A DNA stretch of 64,000 nt from AC-32 sp963717475. GTDB taxonomy: Bacteria > Actinomycetota > Thermoleophilia > Gaiellales > Gaiellaceae. The position numbers and the translations under genes were made by a program. The stretch is taken from the NCBI GenBank assembly GCA_963717475.1, contig OY970337.1:1860001-1924000 (forward strand). The letters run 5' to 3'. The notes under the pieces are model-generated. The model ran no database searches and had not been told where the DNA came from. It saw nothing but the letters and a program-made list of their open reading frames with translations. Position 1 is the first letter of the stretch. Every line of letters begins with the position of its first letter. Positions 8,902-15,188 of this stretch are shown here, piece after piece.

Positions 8902-9982
8902 CTACGCGCGCGCCAGGAGAAACGCGCAGGCCCGGCGCTCGCCGGGAACGGGAGCGCGCCCGACCTTGCCGACGACGAAGCTGCCCTCTGAGAGCGACAA
9001 CTCTGTGCCCGCATCGGGCGGGGGGCCCTGCCGCTCGAGCAGCAGGTAGCGCGTCGGCGTCGGGACGAAGAGGACGTGCGTCTTGGGAAGCTCGGGCTCG
9101 AGGCTCCGCCGCCCGCTCGGCTTCGATGGCGCGAAGCCTCGTGAACTCGGAGTGCAGGCGCTCGATCTCCTCCTGGAGCCGCTTGTTCTCGGCCTCGAGC
9201 TCCTCGAGCTGAGGATCGGGCACCTGAAGCTGCGCGACCTTCTCGCTCAAGCCCTCGACCTCGCCCTGCAGGCGGCGGTTCTCTTCTTCAAGCCGCTCCA
9301 GCTGCGGATCCGGCACGGGCTCGACGGTCTGAAGCTGTGAAATCTCCGCGTGGAGCAGCTCGGTCTCCTTCTGCAGCCGGTCGTTCTCGGACCGGAGCAC
9401 CTCGTGCTGGGGGTCTGGTACCTGAAGCTTCGCGACCTCCGCATTCAGACTCTCGACCTCACCCTGCAGGCGGCGGTTCTCTTCTTCGAGCAGCTCAAGC
9501 TGCGGGTCGGGCTCTGGCTCGATCACCCGAAGCTGCGTGGACTCCGCATGCAGCCGCGCGATCTCTTCCTGCAAGCGGCGGTTCTCTCCCTCGAGCCGCT
9601 CTAGCTGCGAATCCGGCTCGGGCTCAGGGTCGGGAACGATCTCCAGAGACACCTGCGGCGGCTCGAACTTGACGACCGTCGCGTCGGCCTGGGGCTCCTC
9701 GGGATCGTTGATCCCCCGCTCCGACCGATGGCGCCGCTCGATCTCCGCCCACAGCCCGGTGCCGAAGCCCTGTTGCTGGTCGAGCTCGACGCCGTACTGC
9801 TCGGCGAGAGCGATCGCGAGCGCAGGCCCGGAGATGAAACCGCGGTCGACCAGGATCGCTCCGAGGAGCTTGCCCGTCTCCTCCTGCTCGGCCAGTGCCA
9901 TGTCGAGCTCAGCCCGTGCGATCAGGTTCTTGGACAGGAGCAACTCGCCAAGCGGCCGCCAGGCCTGTTCCGCAGCTTCCAC
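8902..9982 (-). CDS. MshEN/GspE N-terminal-domain protein with repeated coiled coil (one frame break)
   Basis: Residues about 10-75 match the N-terminal domain of type II secretion/type IV pilus ATPases (LGELLLSKNLIARAELDMAL, GAILVDRGFIS), a module also known to bind c-di-GMP in MshE-type proteins, but no ATPase follows. Residues 125-300 are five coiled-coil repeats. Near 9098 the frame breaks: the uncorrected frame runs to 8831 as low-complexity arginine-rich sequence, while the +1-corrected frame gives a sensible tail (THVLFVPTPT, FVVGKVGRAPVPGERRAC) and stops at 8902. A single extra A on the coding strand explains it. Confidence 0.7.
9085..9610 (-). repeat. Five tandem coiled-coil repeats, alternating 35 and 31 residues
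   Basis: Within the MshEN-domain gene each unit carries (P/S)Q-x-E-x-L-x-x-EN-x-RLQ-x-E followed by a Glu/Val-Pro-Asp linker. Unit lengths alternate 35, 31, 35, 31, giving a 66-residue higher-order period. The heptad pattern predicts a long helix broken by PDP turns. Confidence 0.8.
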
Positions 9983-10038
9983 GCTGCGCTTATCGGCTCG
10001 AAACTGCTGCGACCGAAAGGGGGAATTCGCGCCGCGGC

Positions 10039-10536
10039 TCAGCTCGGCGCCGGAAGCGCCTTCTTCACATCGGCCATGTACGCCGCGGCATTGGGCCCGG
10101 TCGCGAGGATCACGACCGCTCCATACTGCGTTGTCTGGCCTCTGGGATACGCCGCTTTGATCTTCGACATTCCGGCGTCGAGCGAGTCACGATCCTTGAA
10201 CTGGTAGACGGTGATCACGTTCGGGGACGTCTTGGCACCCATGCAGTCGGGGGCGACGAGGAACGACCGCGTGGCGGACACGCCGGAGCTCTGGTCGAGT
10301 CCCCCTGAGGACTGGGTTTGCGTCTGGCTGCAGACCTCGAGCCCTGCGTCCTTGAGCGTCGTCTCGGCCGGGTCGTAGCTCGACGAGTTCGGGTCGGACG
10401 AGGAGCTGCTGGTGCTGGTGCCGCTGGTGCTGGTGCCGTCGCCACCGCTGGCGCCGCTGCTACCTCCGCTGCCGCAGCCCGCCGCCACTGCGACCAGCAT
10501 CGACAACGCCACCGCACAGGCCACGCGTCCGCTCAT
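10039..10536 (-). CDS. Putative lipoprotein
   Basis: A 165-residue protein with a lipoprotein signal peptide: hydrophobic core LSMLVAVAAGC with the lipobox cysteine at about residue 21, followed by a Gly/Ser/Thr-rich linker of about 30 residues and a small globular domain with two cysteines (EVCSQT, APDCMG) that could pair. Expected to be anchored on the outer face of the membrane. No family recognised. It lies between the MshEN-domain gene and tRNA-Val. Confidence 0.75.
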   Translation of the reverse strand: MSGRVACAVALSMLVAVAAGCGSGGSSGASGGDGTSTSGTSTSSSSSDPNSSSYDPAETTLKDAGLEVCSQTQTQSSGGLDQSSGVSATRSFLVAPDCMGAKTSPNVITVYQFKDRDSLDAGMSKIKAAYPRGQTTQYGAVVILATGPNAAAYMADVKKALPAPS

Positions 10537-10597
10537 GGCGCCGACTCAAACAGCGAGCCGCCCAGGTTCCATCCCCCGATTGGGATGATTCGAGACA

Positions 10598-10670
10598 TGG
10601 GCGGTGACGGGATCGAACCGCCGACCTCCTGGGTGTAAACCAGGCGCTCTCCCAGCTGAGCTAACCGCCC
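10598..10670 (-). tRNA. tRNA-Val (anticodon TAC)
   Basis: Full cloverleaf on the minus strand: acceptor GGGCGGT/ACCGCCC, TAGCTCAG D-arm, anticodon loop TTTACAC between CCTGG and CCAGG, T-arm with TTCGATC, discriminator A. CCA is not encoded. Confidence 0.96.
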
Positions 10671-10732
10671 TCCCGCCCCAGGGTGCCACACAGAACCGCT
10701 GAGGGCCGGCGCGCGTAGAGTGTGGAGTAGCC

Positions 10733-11197
10733 GTGAACGCGCTCACGGGCAGACGACGCTTGCTCCTGGCGACACTGGTCGCTCTCGTCGGCGCGGGCGT
10801 CGCAGGTGGGATCGCGCTCGCCCGTGGCGACGGTGGCACCGCGGCCGGGCCGGCGGAAGTCCTTGCGAGCGGCCGCTTCCACACGGTCACCTGGGGAACG
10901 ACCGGCACGGCCGTCATCGAGCGCGAGGCCTCGGGACGGCTCGTCCTGCGGTTCGACCGCGCCTTCGGCACGCGCCAGGCGCCCGACCTCTACGTCTACC
11001 TCGACCAGCGCGACCCGGGCAGGCACCAGGGCAGCCGCGGCAAGTCGCTGCTCGTCGGCTCGCTCGCGAACTCGCACGGCGGACAGCACTACAAGCTCCC
11101 TCCGTCGGCTGCGGGGATGACCGGCTACCTCGTCGAGATCTACTGCGCCGAGTGCAACAAGACGAACGCGGTAGCGAAGCTGACACCGGTGAGCTGA
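10733..11197 (+). CDS. DM13-domain membrane-anchored or secreted protein
   Basis: A 154-residue protein from GTG with an N-terminal hydrophobic segment (LLLATLVALVGAGVAGGIAL) acting as signal or anchor. The rest is a DM13 domain: SGRFHTVTWGTTGTA and FGTRQAPDLYVYL are typical, and CAECNK near the end gives a pair of cysteines. DM13 domains are proposed extracytoplasmic redox or binding modules; the role here is unknown. The TGA stop overlaps the putative CTG start of the DUF402 gene. Confidence 0.85.
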   Translation: MNALTGRRRLLLATLVALVGAGVAGGIALARGDGGTAAGPAEVLASGRFHTVTWGTTGTAVIEREASGRLVLRFDRAFGTRQAPDLYVYLDQRDPGRHQGSRGKSLLVGSLANSHGGQHYKLPPSAAGMTGYLVEIYCAECNKTNAVAKLTPVS

Positions 11198-11769
11198 GCC
11201 GGCAACCCGGCGACGTCGTCGTTCGCCGCGAGGTGCTGAACGACGGCTCCGCGTGGGCCGAGATCGCGGTCATCGTCGTCGAAGACTCGCCCGGGCTCCT
11301 CGTCACCTACATCCCCGAGGGGGCGCCTATCCGCTTCCCGGCGAATCCGTTCGGGCCGCATCCGTGGCTCGGCAAGGAGCGCTGGCACGGGCACGGGACG
11401 CTGATGCTGCAGCGGCCGGACGAGTGGTACGCGGTCTGGGTCTTCTGGTCGGGCCCGAAACGCGAGTTCCGCGGCTGGTACCTCAACCTCCAGGAGCCTT
11501 TCCGCCGCACAAAGGACGGCTACGACACGCAGGACCTCGAGCTCGACATCTGGCTCCCGCGCGAAGGCGGCTTCCAGCTGAAGGACGATCACGTAATGGA
11601 GGACCGGGTCGCGGAAGGTCGATTCACAGCCGACCAGATCGCCGCAACGCGAGCCGAGGCTGCCCGGATCATCGAGGAGCTCGAGCGCGACGGCCGCTGG
11701 TGGGCCGACTCATGGGCCTCCTGGGAGCCGGACCCCGGCTGGCCGACGCCCTCTTTCCCGACGGCGTGA
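11194..11769 (+). CDS. DUF402-family protein, apparent CTG start
   Basis: Homologous to the DUF402 family (nucleoside-phosphate phosphatase or RNA-binding-like proteins of actinobacteria). Recognisable parts are QPGDVVVRREV at the start, the aromatic WYAVWVFW and FRGWYLNLQEP strands, and a C-terminal helix ending near WWADSW. The family normally begins just before QPGD, where the only candidate is CTG 11194, giving 191 residues with a CTGA overlap of the DM13 stop. A later GTG (about 11233) would remove the first conserved strand. The 3' end overlaps the antisense DUF1206 frame. Confidence 0.75.
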   Translation: MSRQPGDVVVRREVLNDGSAWAEIAVIVVEDSPGLLVTYIPEGAPIRFPANPFGPHPWLGKERWHGHGTLMLQRPDEWYAVWVFWSGPKREFRGWYLNLQEPFRRTKDGYDTQDLELDIWLPREGGFQLKDDHVMEDRVAEGRFTADQIAATRAEAARIIEELERDGRWWADSWASWEPDPGWPTPSFPTA

Positions 11770-12710
11770 GCGTCGCGCCTGACTGATCCCGCTATCGCGT
11801 TTCCGCCGATGCGAAGCGGCCCCGAGGTCTGGTGCGGTTCTGCTCGGCTGGATGTGCCGCCCGTCGACACGTCGCGGTAGCGCGCATCGACGAGGCAGAA
11901 GACCGCGTAGCAGAGCAGCCCCGTTGCGGTCAGTCCGAGGATGTACGGGCCGTAGCTCGCGTTCGCGAGCTTCTGCAGCGCACCGTCGAGGCCGATGGCG
12001 TCCTTCGGGTCGTACTCGATTGCCGCCTTCGTCACGAAGATGCCGATGAGCGAGAAGACAACCGCACGCGCAACGTGCCCGGCGACGCCGGCGCGGCCGC
12101 CCCATTTGCGCTCGGTCTGGTTCATCTTGCCGGTGCGCCATTTCTCCTCGAACTTCTTCGTCAAACCGCGATAGAGATTCCAAAGGCCGGCGCCGAGAAT
12201 GCAGAGCCCGGCGACCCCGACGATCCAGCGCCCGCCCGGCCAGTCGAGCACGGTCGCCGTCGTCTTGTGCGCCTTCTGGTTCTGCGACTGCTGCCCACCC
12301 GAGCCGAGGACGATCTTCACGGTAGTGAACGTGAGGCCGGCGTAGATCAAGCCGCGACCGACGTACCCGGCGCGCTTCCCCCACTTCTTCGCTGCCCCCT
12401 TTTCGCCACCCTCGTCCTCGTGCTCGGCCAACGCCTGTACGAACCGCCAGATGGCGTAGCCGCCGAAACCGACCGCCAGCAGCGCGAGCACTACCTCGCC
12501 CCACGTGTGTCGAGCGAGCGCCTGCAAAGCGCCCTGCCGGCTGGTCGTCTGGCCGCCCGTTCCCACGGCCACGCCGATCGCGAGCACAGCGACGATCGCA
12601 AACGAGGCACCCTTCGCCACCAGGCCTCCGCGGGCGAGCGCGGCGTACCAGCCACTGCCCGTCTCCGCCTTCTTCCGCACTTCCCGCGCCGGGTGCTCGG
12701 ATGCTTCCAT
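11589..12710 (-). CDS. DUF1206-family membrane protein
   Basis: Three similar modules of about 85 residues, each with two hydrophobic helices and a GRAGYVGRG/GRAGVAGHVAR-like loop, define this actinobacterial family (about residues 15-285). Function unknown. After ARYRDV the frame continues for about 90 residues of low-complexity sequence and runs 181 bases into the convergent DUF402 gene. Removing one A near 11860 would instead end the protein at a TAG at 11792-11794 with no overlap, so the C-terminus may be a frame-error artefact. Confidence 0.82.
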   Translation of the reverse strand: MEASEHPAREVRKKAETGSGWYAALARGGLVAKGASFAIVAVLAIGVAVGTGGQTTSRQGALQALARHTWGEVVLALLAVGFGGYAIWRFVQALAEHEDEGGEKGAAKKWGKRAGYVGRGLIYAGLTFTTVKIVLGSGGQQSQNQKAHKTTATVLDWPGGRWIVGVAGLCILGAGLWNLYRGLTKKFEEKWRTGKMNQTERKWGGRAGVAGHVARAVVFSLIGIFVTKAAIEYDPKDAIGLDGALQKLANASYGPYILGLTATGLLCYAVFCLVDARYRDVSTGGTSSRAEPHQTSGPLRIGGNAIAGSVRRDAHAVGKEGVGQPGSGSQEAHESAHQRPSRSSSSMIRAASARVAAIWSAVNRPSATRSSIT

Positions 12711-12756
12711 CACTCTCGTGAACGGAGCGACGTCGATTGCGGGTACGGCGCGAAGG

Positions 12757-12829
12757 TGCCCCCGACGGGATTCGAACCCGTGCTACGGCCTTGAAAGGGC
12801 CGTGACCTAGGCCGCTAGTCGACGGGGGC
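12757..12829 (-). tRNA. tRNA-Glu (anticodon TTC)
   Basis: Minus-strand cloverleaf: acceptor GCCCCCG/CGGGGGC, anticodon loop CTTTCAA between CGGCC and GGCCG, T-arm CGGG-TTCGAAT-CCCG, discriminator A. No encoded CCA. Confidence 0.95.
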
Positions 12830-12909
12830 CGCTGCGCAGGATAGCCCGGGGCGCATAGAAGGCATGCTTTCCGGGGAAGAGGAACCCCCACGACACAAAG
12901 GAGCGAAAG

Positions 12910-13410
12910 ATGTTCCGCCGCCGATTTCTGTTCGTCTTCGCGCTCGCAGCACTCCTCTGCTTCTCGGCCACGTCGTCAGCGCTCGCCGCGCACTACACCG
13001 ACACCATCACCGGGCACGAGTACTACTTCACGTCCACCGACGGGAGGTTCGCCGGAACCGCGTCAGGCGCACTGCCCGGAGCATGGAACGCCGACGTCCG
13101 GCATACGCCGCTCTGCCTCTCCTGCACGCCGACGGCGACGATCACGGGCGGCAGCTTTTCGCTCGCGACCACCTACACGCTCGTGACCGGCCGGTTCACG
13201 GGAGGCACCGTTCAGGTCATCAACCGTGGCGCGAATTGCACCAACCAGACCTTCGACGTCGAAGGAATCCTCGGCAACGTCGGCCACTGGTACAGCGGAA
13301 GCGGTGCCGGACGCTTCTCGGCGATCCTCACGCATTACCGGCACCGCATCCTGGGCAGCTGCGTCTCGTACGCCGCCTCGGTGAACGGGACGCTCTCGCT
13401 GACGTTCTGA
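12910..13410 (+). CDS. Secreted protein of unknown function
   Basis: A 166-residue protein with a signal peptide (MFRRRFLFVFALAALLCFSA, cleavage after SALA near residue 27). The mature part is a small Thr/Gly-rich beta protein with four cysteines (LCLSC, NC, SC), suggesting disulfides outside the cell. An AAAGGAG ribosome site lies about 8 bases before the ATG. It converges with the sigma factor gene 7 bases away. No family recognised. Confidence 0.75.
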   Translation: MFRRRFLFVFALAALLCFSATSSALAAHYTDTITGHEYYFTSTDGRFAGTASGALPGAWNADVRHTPLCLSCTPTATITGGSFSLATTYTLVTGRFTGGTVQVINRGANCTNQTFDVEGILGNVGHWYSGSGAGRFSAILTHYRHRILGSCVSYAASVNGTLSLTF

Positions 13411-13417
13411 GCGCTGC

Positions 13418-14485
13418 TTAGGCGGCTTCTGCGTCGTCCTCGACGAGACCGTCGAGCTTGCCCGCCAGGCGGCGGAACGCTTCCGCCTCCAGCTGCCGTA
13501 CGCGCTCGCGCGTGATGCCGAGCTCGCGGCCGATCTGCTCCAGCGAGGAGGGCTCACCGGCGAAGCCGAAGCGCAGCTCCATGATCCGGCGCTCGCGCTC
13601 GGGCAGCGTCGCGACCGCCTGCCGCACCGAGCGGCGGCGGAGCGTCTCGACGGCCTCGTCGGCCGGATCGAGTGCCTGCGGGTCGGCGAACAGATCGCCG
13701 AGCTCGCCGTCCTCCTCCGAGCCGATCGCGCGGTTGAGCGAGACCGGCGCCTCGGCGGCGTCGAGTGCCTCGTCGATGTGCTGCAGCGACAGCCCGGTGG
13801 CGTCCGCCAGCTCCTCGCGCGTCGGCGCGCGGCCGAGCGTTGTCTCGAGCCGGGTCGCGGCGCCCGCGAGCTTGACCCGCCGTTCATGCACATGCGTGGG
13901 CACGCGGATCGTGGCCGACTGGCCCGAGACCGCGCGCTGGCACGCCTGCCGGATCCACCAGGTGGCGTAGGTCGAGAACTTGTAACCGCGCCGCCAGTCG
14001 AACTTCTCGACCGCGCGGTTCAGCCCGATCACGCCCTCCTGAAAGAGGTCGAGCAGGGGCAGGTTTCGGTTCTGGTAGCGCTTGGCGATGGAGATCACCA
14101 GGCGCAGGTTCGAGTTGATCATCCGCTCCTTGGCCTCGCGGTCGCCGCGCTCGATGCGCTTGGCGAGCGCGACCTCCTCAGCCGCGGTCAGCAGCGGGTA
14201 GCGGCCGGCGCCCTGCATCAGCAGCGTGAGCGCGTCGGTCGAGCCGGCGAGGGCGTGGTGCTGGTTCTGCTGCACCTGCTGGTTTTCATTTGGGCGGGCA
14301 GGGGCGACCGGCGCGAGGATTTCGACCTCACGCGACTCGAGCTCGGCACGCAGGGCGGCGAGCTCGTCCTCCTCGAGCTCGTGCTCGAGCGCGAGCGCTT
14401 CGAGGGTCGTCTCCTCGATCTCGCCGTGCTCCTCGGCCTCCTCGAGAACGGCCTGGACCGGTGCTTCGAATTCGATCGTGCTCAG
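13418..14485 (-). CDS. Group 1/2 sigma-70 factor, apparent CTG start
   Basis: Directs RNA polymerase to promoters. The core shows region 2 (NSNLRLVISIAKRYQNRNLPLLDLFQEG, FDWRRGYKFSTYATWWIRQA), region 3 (THVHERR) and region 4 (LPERERRIMELRFG with a helix-turn-helix ending RVRQLE). The first GTG (14275) skips an in-frame, acidic, helix-forming N-terminus of 70 residues that looks like region 1.1. Upstream of that, CTG 14485 is the only start after an in-frame stop, preceded by AGGAAGGGAA. I choose CTG, giving 355 residues, about the size of a short primary or stress sigma factor. Confidence 0.82.
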   Translation of the reverse strand: MSTIEFEAPVQAVLEEAEEHGEIEETTLEALALEHELEEDELAALRAELESREVEILAPVAPARPNENQQVQQNQHHALAGSTDALTLLMQGAGRYPLLTAAEEVALAKRIERGDREAKERMINSNLRLVISIAKRYQNRNLPLLDLFQEGVIGLNRAVEKFDWRRGYKFSTYATWWIRQACQRAVSGQSATIRVPTHVHERRVKLAGAATRLETTLGRAPTREELADATGLSLQHIDEALDAAEAPVSLNRAIGSEEDGELGDLFADPQALDPADEAVETLRRRSVRQAVATLPERERRIMELRFGFAGEPSSLEQIGRELGITRERVRQLEAEAFRRLAGKLDGLVEDDAEAA

Positions 14486-14576
14486 TTCAGCTCACTTCCC
14501 TTCCTGTGTAGATACGTCACGGGGACGCGAATACACGCGGTCCCGCGCACACCTTCAAACGCGGGACGGAGCCTGC

Positions 14577-15002
14577 TTATTCCTCGAGCAGCGCTTTCAG
14601 GCGCTCAAAATCGCGCTTGAGCTCCTGGCGCGCGCCGGCGGCGACGGCGGGCCCCATGAATCTTAAAGCACCCTTGGGGCGGCCTGCAGCGGTTACGTGC
14701 AGCGTCGTGCCTGTGCCGTTCGGCTCAAGCTGGTGGTCGACTTCGAGCTCGACGGGCCCGCGGACGGTTTTGAGCGTCAGCCGCCGCTCCGGCTCCAGCG
14801 CCGTCACCTCCAGCTCGGTCTCGGCCTCTCGCCCGAAGAGCGACCGCTTTTCGGCGATCCGCGTGCCTTTCTGGAAGGGCCCGTCGGCGTGGGCGTCGAG
14901 CAGGCTCTTCTGCCACCGCGTCAGCTGCTCGACGTCGGTGAGCCAGGCGAAGACGTCCTCCGGCGGCCGCGAGATCTCGATCGTCAGGTCAACCTTCAAC
15001 AT
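14577..15002 (-). CDS. SRPBCC (START/Bet v1-like) protein
   Basis: A 141-residue lipid- or ligand-binding fold protein. MLKVDLTIEISRPPEDVFAWLTDVEQLTRWQ is the typical start of polyketide-cyclase-like/CoxG-type SRPBCC proteins, and the C-terminal helix (ARQELKRDFERLKALLEE) closes the cavity. The open frame continues upstream through tRNA-Lys, which is not coding; ATG 15002 fits the family. Ligand unknown. Confidence 0.87.
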   Translation of the reverse strand: MLKVDLTIEISRPPEDVFAWLTDVEQLTRWQKSLLDAHADGPFQKGTRIAEKRSLFGREAETELEVTALEPERRLTLKTVRGPVELEVDHQLEPNGTGTTLHVTAAGRPKGALRFMGPAVAAGARQELKRDFERLKALLEE

Positions 15003-15029
15003 AGGCCGCGTACCCTTACCCAAACACTC

Positions 15030-15102
15030 GGGCCGGTAGCTCAGTTGGTAGAGCAGGGGACTTTTAATCCCAAGGTCGCAGGTTCGATCCCTGCCCGGCC
15101 CA
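15030..15102 (+). tRNA. tRNA-Lys (anticodon TTT)
   Basis: Acceptor GGGCCGG/CCGGCCC, TAGCTCAG D-arm, anticodon loop CTTTTAA with anticodon TTT, T-loop TTCGATC, discriminator A. CCA is not encoded. Confidence 0.96.
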
Positions 15103-15188
15103 TCCGACACATCGGAGGGTACGGGCGAGGAAACGCGAAGCCGTCCCTCCTCTTGGCCGCCGGGCACGGACGCGAGAGACTTGTTCCC

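Noticed and set aside
9085..9610. CRISPR-like periodic repeat
   Set aside because: The period is protein-coding (coiled-coil units of 31/35 codons) with degenerate DNA; no spacers and no cas genes.
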